7,241 bases of DNA from an uncultured Clostridia bacterium (GTDB lineage: Bacteria; Bacillota; Clostridia; Oscillospirales; Acutalibacteraceae), in contig CAMVYG010000108.1 of NCBI GenBank assembly GCA_947171615.1, positions 1 through 7,241 of the forward strand. The letters are read 5' to 3'. This document shows positions 1-6,340 of this stretch, one piece after another. The notes beneath the pieces are model-generated. The model had not been told where the DNA came from and made no database searches. It saw only the letters and a program-made list of their open reading frames with translations. Numbering within the stretch: position 1 is the first letter of the stretch; each line of letters opens with the position of its first letter. A program made the position numbers and the translations under genes.

Positions 1-230
1 TCCACAGTGGAAAAATCAAATTGACCCTCCCGGGGCTCGATCAGCTCCCAGCTCAGGGTGGCAATGACGCTGTTCATCCCCAGCTCCACAGCCTTTTTGC
101 AGGATGCGTCCATTGCCTCCGGCGTGGAAGAATTGGAATTGTGCAGTTCTCCGGCCAGCATGACAAAGGGCTTGTCGTGAACCATCAGAACTGTTTTATT
201 CCCCTGCTTTTTCAAATAGGGCAGACTCAT
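1..230 (-). CDS. GH42/GH35-like beta-galactosidase-type glycoside hydrolase, N-terminal part (runs off the window)
   Basis: This gene starts at ATG 228-230 on the minus strand and leaves the window after 76 codons. A GAGGTG ribosome binding site at 237-242 sits 6 nt upstream and supports this start. The visible protein begins MSLPYLKKQGNKTVLMVHDK, then reads PFVMLAGELHNSN, KKAVELGMNSVIATLSWELI and EPREGQFDF. An N-terminal strand with 'PF.ML.GE..NS', then a helix, then 'N.V..p..WE.iEP.eG.fDF', is the first part of the TIM barrel of GH42/GH35-type beta-galactosidases. It resembles most the group carrying a DUF5597 C-terminal domain. The catalytic glutamates lie beyond the window, so specificity cannot be judged. 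There is no signal peptide, so the enzyme is probably cytoplasmic. It lies downstream of the GH78 gene on the same strand but behind a terminator and with its own promoter, so it can be expressed separately. Confidence 0.8.
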   Translation of the reverse strand, partial: MSLPYLKKQGNKTVLMVHDKPFVMLAGELHNSNSSTPEAMDASCKKAVELGMNSVIATLSWELIEPREGQFDFSTV

Positions 231-271
231 GTAAAACACCTCGTTTTTCAATATTCCGATCCCCTGATAAA

Positions 272-300
272 ACTTTACTGATTTGTGAGGTGCGTGTCAA
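272..300 (-). promoter_or_regulatory. Predicted sigma-A promoter of the partial glycosidase gene
   Basis: Read on the minus strand, a perfect TTGACA (295-300) is followed by a 17-nt spacer and TAAAGT (272-277, 4 of 6 to TATAAT). Transcription would start near 265, giving a leader of about 35 nt before the ATG at 230. The promoter lies just past the terminator of the GH78 gene, which fits independent expression. No copy of the AAACG operator motif found elsewhere in the window was seen here. Confidence 0.55.
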
Positions 301-304
301 TACC

Positions 305-348
305 GAAAAGCAGCTCCGCATTTCTTAATTTATGCGAAGCTGCTTTTT
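305..348 (-). terminator. Intrinsic terminator after the GH78 gene, possibly bidirectional
   Basis: An imperfect inverted repeat pairs 306-321 with 332-347, with one C·A mismatch (316/337) and a ten-base A/T-rich loop. On the minus strand the stem ends in CTGCTTTTC, and on the plus strand in TGCTTTTTGG. It lies 16 nt beyond the stop codon of the minus-strand GH78 gene, so termination of that transcript is its evident role. Confidence 0.75.
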
Positions 349-363
349 GGGAACACGCCCTGG

Positions 364-2538
364 TTAATCCGTGAGGCAGATTTCTTCCAGGTCAGAGGTG
401 ATTGTCTTTCCTGAAGGAAGAAGAATAGTTTTTGTAATGCTTTGGGGCGCCTTTACCATCAAATGGAGCCCGTTATCGGACTGCTCCCAGGATACAGAAA
501 TGTTTCCTGCGGGCAGGGGAAGGGTGCCCTTTGCCCAGGACAGGCCATTCTGTTCCGGGCGGATGGTAACAGCATTCGGAGCAGTCAGAGAAATGCCCAA
601 CAGCTTAGTCGTAAATTCATAAAGGGGAACGCAGCTCCAGCCGTGACAGTCACTGCGGGCTTCGCCGGGGGTTTCGAACCAGGTCGTGGCATTTTGTTTG
701 AGCATTTCGCTCCACGGAGCCAAAACATTGGATAAATTATAATGGATTCCCGCTTTCTCGTAGGCGCGCAGCAGGAAAAACTGGTAGCAGAAGGAGCATT
801 TCTCTTCCAGATTCATATTTTCCAGAAGCTCCTTTGGATGCTCCGCCGCACCGGCAAGAACAGCCCAAATTTGTGCGTGCTCGCTGAACCGGTCTTCCAC
901 TGTGTTGCGGAAGAGCTTCTTTTCGGGGTCATAGAAAAAGTTTCGGATATTGGGAAGGAGAGCTTCATACCGTTCGCGGTATTCTCCGGCAAGTCCATTT
1001 CTTCCGCACATCCGGCAAAGCTCTTCACCGATCAGCAGCCCATAAGCGTACATGCAGTTGATAATGGAACTGGGATTATCTCTGGAGCCCTGGGGGTAGA
1101 AGCCATGCTGCCAGCTGTCTACCCAGTCGATGAACAGGCCGTAAGGCATGGGGCCGACCACGCCGTCCTTCGTCAAATACTGGTCAAACAGATCCAGCGC
1201 CTTGTTTACAGAGGGGAGCAGATGCTTCACCAGTGCCCTGTCTCCGGAATACAGGGCGTATTTCTGGATCATCATGATCCAGAAAATGGCATTGCAGGTG
1301 GTTTGCTGTTTTGCCATTGCCGGGGCGCTTGCCAGAACCATACCGTCCGGACTTTGGGAATGCCATATATCAAGGATACATTTCCTGACGGGTGCGTAAT
1401 CCCTGGTGAGCATGATGGTGAAAAGAATCTCCAGATAGGAATCCTCTACATATTGCTGCTGCTCATAATAGGGGCAGTCCTCGTAAGTTTCATGCAGGCA
1501 GTTGAGAATGGTATTGATGCCGACCTTCCACATTTCGTTGAACTGTGGGTCGGAGCAACTGAAGTTGTTTTCAATGGCAAGGGGGTAACGGTAAGGCTTG
1601 TATTTGGCGCTGAGAACGGTAATGTCGGAGCCCGGTTCCACCTGCAACCGGATAAAACGGAAAGCTCTGCACCAATAAGGGGAATACGCCGCTTTTTCGG
1701 CATCGATATGAACCAGATCTCCTGCGCCCATGATGCTGCCGGTTTTATCCTTACGGTCGTAATTTTTGATGGGCATAGCCCCTTTCATGGAGGTGGCATA
1801 GGCTTCGGCATAGATCACTCGGACAGTGCCTTTACCGGAAAAGGTGATAACAGGGTACCCGGTAATGTATGCTTCCGCTTCCAAATCGATAAACCGGGGC
1901 TGATCCTCTGTTTTGATATGTACGGGAAATTGCGCGTCCAAAAACGCACGGGATTTTTCCGCCTTGATACGGGGAATAATAGATTTTTGCAGGGGATATT
2001 TGGGAAGAACACCCCAGTCGCTCATCATCTGGTTAAAGCAGGGATAGAGTACCACGGCTTTTTCCCAATTCCGGGGAAGATCGCCGTAAAAGTGTTCCTC
2101 ATCCATAGGGCCGTTGCCATGTACATAATGACTGGCGTGAAAACGATAGCCTTCATCAAGGCAGCATTCCCAGCTGTCGTCTGTGCAGACGAGGCAGGAC
2201 TGATCATCCCGCGCCCAAAAAAGAAAGGCAGCGCGGTTTTTCCGAACAATGCCGGACCAGTGGCGTTCATCCGCAAGGAAGAGCACCTTTGCCTCCACTT
2301 GATTCTCACCCTCGTGCAAATACCGGGAAATATCGATCTCATCGTAATAGGTCACCTGGTCGTTTCCCTTGGAAGGCCCTTCTGATACAAACTTTCCGTT
2401 AATAAACAGCTGGTAACGGCTGTCCGCACATACAGCCGCGGTAACGTGGGGATCCGTTACCGTAAAGCTTTTACGGAAGAGGTAGACGCGATTTTCGGAG
2501 GAGGGCTGGCTGCTGGAGATCCAAAAAGCTTTTTCCAT
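364..2538 (-). CDS. GH78 family alpha-L-rhamnosidase-like glycoside hydrolase, cytoplasmic
   Basis: The 724-aa protein has the GH78 domain order. Residues 1-170 form a carbohydrate-binding-like beta sandwich (RYQLFINGKFVSEGP at 41-55). Residues 185-320 form a second beta domain (LEAEAYITGYPV, GTVRVIYAEA). Residues 325-650 form the (alpha/alpha)6 catalytic barrel, and 650-724 a C-terminal beta sandwich (PNAVTIRP, GTLPLPAGNISVSW). The acidic motif EDCPYYEQQQYVEDSY at 353-368 supplies D354, E359 and D366, matching the acidic cluster important in characterised GH78 enzymes. TTWFE at 618-622 followed by CHGWS supplies E622, the usual second catalytic glutamate. FIDWVDSW at 469-476 is also typical. 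These enzymes hydrolyse terminal alpha-L-rhamnosides; the exact substrate is not shown by sequence. There is no signal peptide, and many cysteines are present, so it probably acts on imported oligosaccharide. The start is backed by AAGGAG at 2549-2554. It is shorter than the 900-1100 aa of many secreted relatives. Confidence 0.88.
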   Translation of the reverse strand: MEKAFWISSSQPSSENRVYLFRKSFTVTDPHVTAAVCADSRYQLFINGKFVSEGPSKGNDQVTYYDEIDISRYLHEGENQVEAKVLFLADERHWSGIVRKNRAAFLFWARDDQSCLVCTDDSWECCLDEGYRFHASHYVHGNGPMDEEHFYGDLPRNWEKAVVLYPCFNQMMSDWGVLPKYPLQKSIIPRIKAEKSRAFLDAQFPVHIKTEDQPRFIDLEAEAYITGYPVITFSGKGTVRVIYAEAYATSMKGAMPIKNYDRKDKTGSIMGAGDLVHIDAEKAAYSPYWCRAFRFIRLQVEPGSDITVLSAKYKPYRYPLAIENNFSCSDPQFNEMWKVGINTILNCLHETYEDCPYYEQQQYVEDSYLEILFTIMLTRDYAPVRKCILDIWHSQSPDGMVLASAPAMAKQQTTCNAIFWIMMIQKYALYSGDRALVKHLLPSVNKALDLFDQYLTKDGVVGPMPYGLFIDWVDSWQHGFYPQGSRDNPSSIINCMYAYGLLIGEELCRMCGRNGLAGEYRERYEALLPNIRNFFYDPEKKLFRNTVEDRFSEHAQIWAVLAGAAEHPKELLENMNLEEKCSFCYQFFLLRAYEKAGIHYNLSNVLAPWSEMLKQNATTWFETPGEARSDCHGWSCVPLYEFTTKLLGISLTAPNAVTIRPEQNGLSWAKGTLPLPAGNISVSWEQSDNGLHLMVKAPQSITKTILLPSGKTITSDLEEICLTD

Positions 2539-2741
2539 AAGTTTATTTCTCCTTATTTAAGATTATATGTCATATCGATGGGCGTTGCTGTAAATACAAT
2601 ATTTCCGATAGTTTCCATATGCAGTAAGGGAAATACTGGATTTGGCGGCCTTAATGTCATGACCAGCATAGAGATGGTACACAGTAGGGAAGAAGACAAC
2701 ATACGGACGCACCGAAAAGTTTTTTTCAAAATCGAGATGAC
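2539..2741 (-). other. Long 5' leader of the GH78 gene with a possible 49-codon upstream ORF
   Basis: The promoter at 2748-2776 implies transcription from about 2741, leaving a leader of about 200 nt before the ATG at 2538. One minus-strand ORF within it (2553-2702) starts at ATG 2700-2702 and encodes 49 residues, beginning MLSSSLLCTISMLVM. Its TAA (2553-2555) overlaps the AAGGAG ribosome binding site of the GH78 gene. Only a weak GGTG lies 7 nt before its ATG. The peptide resembles nothing I recognise. The ORF may be chance, and no known riboswitch consensus was recognised in the leader. Confidence 0.3.
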
Positions 2742-2747
2742 AGTTTC

Positions 2748-2776
2748 ATTATAAGTACAGTGTTTGCAAAAGTCAA
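2748..2776 (-). promoter_or_regulatory. Strong predicted sigma-A promoter of the GH78 gene
   Basis: On the minus strand, TTGACT (2771-2776) is followed by 17 nt and a perfect TATAAT (2748-2753). The start point would be near 2741. Two AAACG-type operator-like sites lie immediately upstream of the -35 box. The spacer contains TTTTGCAAAC (2762-2771), a ten-base word also present at 4225-4234 in the regulatory region of the LacI gene. Confidence 0.75.
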
Positions 2777-2779
2777 TAG

Positions 2780-2813
2780 AAACGTATTAAAAATGTTTTT
2801 AAAACGATTAAAA
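2780..2813. promoter_or_regulatory. Two operator-like sites upstream of the GH78 promoter
   Basis: Two related words, AAACGTATTAAAA (2780-2792) and AAAACGATTAAAA (2801-2813), stand about 21 nt apart, two helical turns. Both match the AAACG-n-TTAAAA pattern of the three sites in the LacI/binding-protein intergenic region. They fall at about -39 to -52 and -60 to -72 relative to the predicted GH78 start, just upstream of the -35 box. The likely binder is the LacI-family protein encoded at 3106-4140. That is inference from motif sharing; CcpA or another relative could also bind. Confidence 0.5.
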
Positions 2814-2856
2814 GATTGATTTTCTGGGATGTGAGACCTTTTGAAAGGCTTTTTGG

Positions 2857-3061
2857 ATAGGCTGCTAAACGATAGATTATCTGGCGCTCAGCGGGCCTTC
2901 TTGTTCCTGGGAAGCTCTTAACTCCCCCCCGGTTACTCTGACGGGGGACAGCCTTCTCGTCTGTCGGCTCGGGTTTGGCTCTCCAGCGGGACTCATGAAC
3001 GAACCGTTCTCCGCCGTCACCCATCAGAGTGGCTGGGGGAATAGGCTGTTTACCAACCTAT
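2857..3061 (+). ncRNA. Candidate ~205-nt structured RNA (or short inverted-repeat element), family unknown
   Basis: The ends pair in one register: 2857-2871 with 3047-3061 give 13 of 15 pairs, one of them G·U. Inside, 2926-2949 pairs with 3016-3039 over 24 positions with three mismatches. This encloses hairpins GACAG/CTGTC (2947-2951 with 2961-2965, competing with the stem base) and GAACG/CGTTC (2997-3001 with 3005-3009, loop AAC), the latter extended by GCGG/CCGC (2986-2989 with 3011-3014). A 54-nt unpaired left side (2872-2925) can form small hairpins. Four G·U pairs exist if read from the plus strand but become C·A mismatches on the minus strand, against one the other way, so a plus-strand RNA is favoured. 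A terminator follows at 3064-3096. No convincing plus-strand promoter was found; TTTGCA-N17-TATTAA at 2762-2790 is weak. The inverted ends could instead mark a MITE-like repeat. No known RNA family was recognised. Confidence 0.4.
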
Positions 3062-3063
3062 AA

Positions 3064-3096
3064 GAAAAGCGTCTGAATTGATTTCAGACGCTTTTC
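3064..3096 (-). terminator. Perfect hairpin terminator after the LacI-family gene, bidirectional
   Basis: A perfect 14-bp inverted repeat (3064-3077 with 3083-3096, loop TTGAT) ends in CTTTTC in both directions. It begins 10 nt past the stop codon of the minus-strand regulator gene. On the plus strand it directly follows the folded element at 2857-3061 and could end a transcript of that element. Confidence 0.8.
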
Positions 3097-3105
3097 CTTG
3101 GAAAA

Positions 3106-4140
3106 TTATTTACTTTTAGGCGGGGCGACCGAATCACGGAGAATCAGTTTGCCGGATACCTCGGTGCGAATGACCTCTCCTGTTTCCCGGTTATCACGGC
3201 ATTTGGCAATATATTCAATAGTGGCTTTCGCAATAGCGCCGGTGTCGTGCCGGCAGGTGGTAAGAGGCGGAGTTACGGAACGTGAAAGAATGATGTCGTC
3301 ATATCCCACAACGCTGATGTCATTGGGAACAGAAAGCCCCGCGTCCCGAATCGCTCTCACTGCGCCGATGGCCATGTAATCACTTGTTGCAAAAACGGCA
3401 GTAGGCAGCGCTTCACTGCTTTTGATCAGTTCTGTCATTTTTTCATAGGCTCTTGCTTCCGAATATTCTCCATAGATCACCTGACTGTACTGTAAGCCGT
3501 TGGCTTTAAGCGTATGCAAGAAATCATCTGTCCGGGGATCCCATTCCCGGCTGGAGATGCACAGGATCCTTGTATGCCCCTGTGAGATCAGGTGCTCCGC
3601 GGCTTCAGCGACCATTTTTCCTTCGTTGATAATCACCCGCGGGACATCGGCGATATCCATTCCGGATTCTGCGGCCAAAGAAAAAACGCCTATGCGCGGC
3701 AGCCCCCTTCGTACGGAAATAGTATTGACCAGCTCATTGACTTTGCCCGGCACAGCATACCAGATAAAACCATCTACAGCCGCGTCTGTAAGATATTCCC
3801 GCAGGGCTGAATCGTTTTCGCTGAAGAGGCAGAGATTACACCAGTTTCCTATTTTTGCAAGCTCATCGGCAAAAACAGAAATGACGCCGGCATAAAAAGG
3901 ATCATAAACGTCTTCGTCATATCCAGTGTTAGAGCCGGGCAGAATCAAGCCAATGCTGTTGGTTCGATTGTGTACCAGACTGCGCGCCTTCGCGTCGGGG
4001 ACATATCCAAGCTTTTCCGCCGCTGCTAAAACCCGCTTATGTGTTTCCTTGACCACCGTTCCCTTACGGGAGAGCGCATAGGAAACCGTGCTGACGGATA
4101 CGCCGGCGGCTTTTGCCACATCCCTGATCGTCGCTCTCAT
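3106..4140 (-). CDS. LacI-family transcriptional regulator
   Basis: The 344-aa protein has the standard LacI/GalR length and layout. The N-terminal helix-turn-helix is TIRDVAKAAGVSVSTVSYAL (residues 4-23), with V16, S17 and Y21 in the recognition-helix specificity positions. A hinge helix follows with the minor-groove leucine at residue 55 (KARSLVHN), then the sugar-binding periplasmic-protein-like core from about residue 62 (SIGLILPG). Signature segments of the core include AVFATSDYMAIGAVRAI (248-264), DISVVGYDD (274-282) and TPPLTTCRHD (290-299). Such proteins dimerise and bind palindromes with a central CG; a sugar or sugar phosphate alters binding. The start is supported by a GGGTGG-type site at 4151-4156. 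The gene is divergent from the sugar-binding lipoprotein gene and lies upstream of the GH78 gene on the same strand, separated by a terminator. It is the obvious local regulator. The effector cannot be deduced. Confidence 0.93.
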   Translation of the reverse strand: MRATIRDVAKAAGVSVSTVSYALSRKGTVVKETHKRVLAAAEKLGYVPDAKARSLVHNRTNSIGLILPGSNTGYDEDVYDPFYAGVISVFADELAKIGNWCNLCLFSENDSALREYLTDAAVDGFIWYAVPGKVNELVNTISVRRGLPRIGVFSLAAESGMDIADVPRVIINEGKMVAEAAEHLISQGHTRILCISSREWDPRTDDFLHTLKANGLQYSQVIYGEYSEARAYEKMTELIKSSEALPTAVFATSDYMAIGAVRAIRDAGLSVPNDISVVGYDDIILSRSVTPPLTTCRHDTGAIAKATIEYIAKCRDNRETGEVIRTEVSGKLILRDSVAPPKSK

Positions 4141-4188
4141 TTGATAGACACCACCCTTTAATAAGGCAAATACGATATGTTAAAATTC

Positions 4189-4217
4189 AGTATAACACAA
4201 AACGTTTTAAAAAGGAA
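4189..4217 (-). promoter_or_regulatory. Predicted promoter of the LacI-family gene, overlapped by an operator
   Basis: On the minus strand, TATACT (4189-4194) is preceded by TGT, an extended -10 element. The hexamer 17 nt upstream (TTCCTT, 4212-4217) is a poor -35, so the extended -10 probably carries recognition. Transcription would begin near 4182, about 42 nt before the ATG. The palindrome AAAACGTTTT at 4199-4208 lies inside the spacer, which suggests autorepression. Confidence 0.5.
4199..4213. promoter_or_regulatory. Operator-like palindrome in the LacI-gene promoter spacer
   Basis: AAAACGTTTT (4199-4208) is a perfect 10-bp palindrome with the central CG typical of LacI-family operators, followed by AAAAA. 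It lies between the predicted -35 and -10 of the regulator's own promoter, where binding would block polymerase. Confidence 0.6.
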
Positions 4218-4230
4218 GGCAAAATTTTGC

Positions 4231-4244
4231 AAACGTTTTTAAAA
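4231..4244. promoter_or_regulatory. Operator-like palindrome midway between the divergent promoters
   Basis: AAACGTTT (4231-4238) followed by TTAAAA is a second copy of the shared motif. It lies 17 nt upstream of the binding-protein -35 box and about 50-60 nt upstream of the regulator's start. With its left flank it reads TGCAAACGTTTTTA, which also resembles a catabolite-responsive (cre) site with two mismatches to the consensus TGWNANCGNTNWCA. CcpA is therefore an alternative binder. Confidence 0.5.
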
Positions 4245-4260
4245 TATTTTTAAAAACCAC

Positions 4261-4289
4261 TTGACAAACGCAATGGCTCGCGGTAAACT
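4261..4289 (+). promoter_or_regulatory. Predicted sigma-A promoter of the sugar-binding lipoprotein gene
   Basis: A perfect TTGACA (4261-4266), a 17-nt spacer and TAAACT (4284-4289, 4 of 6) predict a start near 4296 and a leader of about 130 nt. A/T tracts at 4235-4257 upstream could act as an UP element. Confidence 0.65.
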
Positions 4290-4290
4290 A

Positions 4291-4312
4291 AAAACGTTCT
4301 TAATACGGTTTT
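4291..4312. promoter_or_regulatory. Operator-like site over the start point of the binding-protein transcript
   Basis: AAAACGTTCTTAA (4291-4303) is a further copy of the AAACG-n-TTAA motif. It begins 1 nt past the -10 box and covers the predicted +1. A symmetric GTTTT arm at 4308-4312 matches AAAAC at 4291-4295. This position suits repression by the LacI-family protein. Confidence 0.45.
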
Positions 4313-4424
4313 GAAGACATTCGCTGAAAAAGGGGGGGATATTTTAATCTTCATGTCAGTAAAAAAATTCGTGAGAAATTGTGCTGGTAGATTAAATATT
4401 CCAATTTTGAAAGGAAAGAAACTC

Positions 4425-6227
4425 ATGAAAAAACGTATTTTGGCGTTACTTTTGTGCCTTACTTTGACAGCGGGTGCTTTTGCCGGCTGCGGCGGCAATT
4501 CCGGTAACGTGTCCGATAGCAAAAATTCTTCGTCTGCGGCGTCTGCCAATTCACCCGAAGAAAGCGATGCTGCGCAGACCGGTCGTCCTGCCGGTCCTGA
4601 TGACACTTCCGAACCCTACTCCTTCTCCGTGTATTACAACTACACGGGATGGAACCGGCCCTGGGGGCAGGATGAAGCTTCAAAATACATGAGCGAGAAG
4701 TTTAATATTGATATCAACTGGTGGGGCCCAGACAGCGATCCCGATTCCAAATTGAATTTAATGGTCTCCTCCGATGACCTTTCCGACATGATCGTTTTGA
4801 ATCGCGACCCTACTCTCAACACCATCGCCCGTGCAGGAATGCTTCAGGACCTTTCCCAGTACATGTGGGAGGGAAATGATCTGGAAGCCAACATTGCCCA
4901 GTCCACCCTGGATATGCTGAAAATTGACGGCGTAAATTACGGTATCCCCAACTGGGCCCGTTCCAAGGCTACCGGCGGCAACTACCAGTGGATCGTTGAC
5001 GCCAAGGCTTATGAGGCGGCAGGAACTCCGGTTTTTGAAACCCTGGAGGATCTCCATCAATATGCACTGGCTGTAAAGGAGGCGAATCTTACCTCTTACA
5101 GCGGCGCCTCCATGCACCCCGTTATGTTCGGTAATGCTGACGCTGGTTACTACGTGTATTATATCTTTTATCGTTCTCTTGGCGCGCCCAATCTGGTGGA
5201 TAACTACTACACTCAGGAAAACGGTAAGATCCAGTTTTGCATGGACAGCGATACCTTTGTCGAGGCGTTAAGAATTGCAAACCAGTGGTACAATGAGGGG
5301 CTGTTTACTGCGGAAACCTTTACTGATAATACCGATCAGTTTTTAGAGAAGGTCACCAACGGCCGTGCCGCCCTGATGTTCTATGACTTTACACAGGACG
5401 ATGTAAACCAGTTCCGCCGGATGACGATCAACAACTCCGGCAATAGCGATTCTTATGAGGTGGTCGGCTATTCTTATAAGTACGATACCCTGATGAATTC
5501 TCTGATGTTCCCCGCTATTGAGAAGGATACTGTTACTTACGGCGATGAGAACACCAGCGTTGGCTGGAATGTGAACTGTATTACCACCAAAGCGGAAAAC
5601 CCCCAGCGCATCTTTGACTGGTGCTCCTGGATGCTCTCTCCCGAAGGTTCGGTCACCATCCTGTACGGGCCGGAAGGCGGAAGCATGCTGGAAAGCGTTG
5701 ATTACAGCACTCCTGTTCCCACCATCAAGCTGAAGAAGGATTCCTCTGAGTTTACAGACAGTGAGCTGACCAGCATTGGCGCATCTGCCTGGTGCCAGCC
5801 TGCAAACTCCGACTGGTTCGATGCGATCAAGTTTACCTTGAACGACGCTCAGGAACCTGAAAAGCGCAACTGGGCCGTGGATATTATGGCTCACCTGACT
5901 TCTTACGACGAAGAGGATCCCAAGGTTGGTCAGAAAATGCTCAGCGACCAGTGCGTTGGTTTGCCGGATACACTGGAAGTAGGCTCTGACGAGGCCGTTG
6001 CCCGTCGGCAGATCATCGACAGCTGCAAAGAATATCTGCCGAAGATCATGATGGCAGGTTCTGCTGAAGAATTTGACGCTCTGTGCGAGCAGCTTCGCAG
6101 CAATGCCCATTCCGCAGGTGTGGACAGCATTCTGTCCAAGTATCAGGAAAGATTTGACGATAATATTGCGACACAGGGCTTTAACTGCTACAGCGATGAG
6201 TACGATTACTACAAACTCCATCAATAA
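4425..6227 (+). CDS. Extracellular solute-binding lipoprotein of a carbohydrate ABC transporter
   Basis: The 600-aa protein opens with MKKRILALLLCLTLTAGAFA and then GCGG, a lipoprotein signal peptide with the lipidated cysteine at residue 22. The frame stays open upstream to a TTG at 4311. ATG 4425 is preferred because AAAGGAAAG lies at 4410-4418 and the signal peptide starts there. Residues 23-63 are a Ser/Gly/Asn/acid-rich tether. The fold begins at about residue 64 with YSFSVYYNYTGW, then SKYMSEKFNIDINWW and SKLNLMVSSDDLSDMIVLNRD, followed by DLSQYMWEGNDLEANI and GVNYGIPNW. This is the pattern of family-1 sugar-binding proteins, especially the long LplA-like group. It would bind an oligosaccharide outside the membrane and deliver it to a permease. 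No permease gene follows; a terminator and an unrelated hydrolase do. Ligand identity is not evident. It is divergent from the LacI-family gene and probably controlled by it. Confidence 0.9.
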   Translation: MKKRILALLLCLTLTAGAFAGCGGNSGNVSDSKNSSSAASANSPEESDAAQTGRPAGPDDTSEPYSFSVYYNYTGWNRPWGQDEASKYMSEKFNIDINWWGPDSDPDSKLNLMVSSDDLSDMIVLNRDPTLNTIARAGMLQDLSQYMWEGNDLEANIAQSTLDMLKIDGVNYGIPNWARSKATGGNYQWIVDAKAYEAAGTPVFETLEDLHQYALAVKEANLTSYSGASMHPVMFGNADAGYYVYYIFYRSLGAPNLVDNYYTQENGKIQFCMDSDTFVEALRIANQWYNEGLFTAETFTDNTDQFLEKVTNGRAALMFYDFTQDDVNQFRRMTINNSGNSDSYEVVGYSYKYDTLMNSLMFPAIEKDTVTYGDENTSVGWNVNCITTKAENPQRIFDWCSWMLSPEGSVTILYGPEGGSMLESVDYSTPVPTIKLKKDSSEFTDSELTSIGASAWCQPANSDWFDAIKFTLNDAQEPEKRNWAVDIMAHLTSYDEEDPKVGQKMLSDQCVGLPDTLEVGSDEAVARRQIIDSCKEYLPKIMMAGSAEEFDALCEQLRSNAHSAGVDSILSKYQERFDDNIATQGFNCYSDEYDYYKLHQ

Positions 6228-6261
6228 ACGACATTCATCTTTTTGAATTTCTTTCTAAGGG

Positions 6262-6298
6262 CGGCGGCAGGGAACAACTTGTTCTCTGCCGCCGTTTC
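6262..6298 (+). terminator. Strong GC-rich terminator after the binding-protein gene
   Basis: Arms 6262-6276 and 6280-6294 (CGGCGGCAG... with ...CTGCCGCCG) form a 15-bp stem with one G·U pair and a three-base loop, followed by TTTCCTGTATTTT. It lies 34 nt past the stop codon. It should end most transcripts or let only a fraction pass into the hydrolase gene. Confidence 0.8.
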
Positions 6299-6340
6299 CT
6301 GTATTTTCATTGAAAAATCTACACGAGAAAGGGGATATCT

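Noticed and set aside
21..281. 86-codon plus-strand ORF at the left edge
   Set aside because: It is antisense to the partial glycosidase gene and overlaps that gene's promoter; the minus-strand protein has family motifs and a ribosome binding site.
742..2385. 547-codon open frame on the plus strand
   Set aside because: It lies wholly antisense to the GH78 gene, whose GH78 motifs and ribosome binding site are clear. The antisense translation has no recognisable domain and is explained by codon bias of the real gene.
2924..2930. Runs of seven C (2924-2930) and seven G (4332-4338)
   Set aside because: Both lie in non-coding DNA and break no reading frame; nothing suggests phase variation.
2773..3024. 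83-codon minus-strand ORF across the GC-rich intergenic block
   Set aside because: It runs through the folded element, the operator-like sites and the -35 box of the GH78 promoter. It lacks a ribosome binding site and is basic and low in recognisable features. It may be annotated as a hypothetical protein in repeats of this kind, but I see no support for translation.
2857..3061. Known RNA families (6S RNA, cobalamin riboswitch, group II intron end, T-box)
   Set aside because: The closing stem recalled 6S RNA, but the internal loop is strongly one-sided (54 against 7 nt). Signature bases of the B12 riboswitch, T-box or group II domain V were not found.
4311..4424. TTG-initiated 38-residue N-terminal extension of the binding protein
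   Set aside because: The extension precedes a standard lipoprotein signal peptide, its TTG overlaps an operator-like site near the transcript start, and the good ribosome binding site serves ATG 4425.
5343..6224. 293-codon open frame on the minus strand
   Set aside because: Antisense to the sugar-binding lipoprotein gene, with no plausible ribosome binding site or domain.
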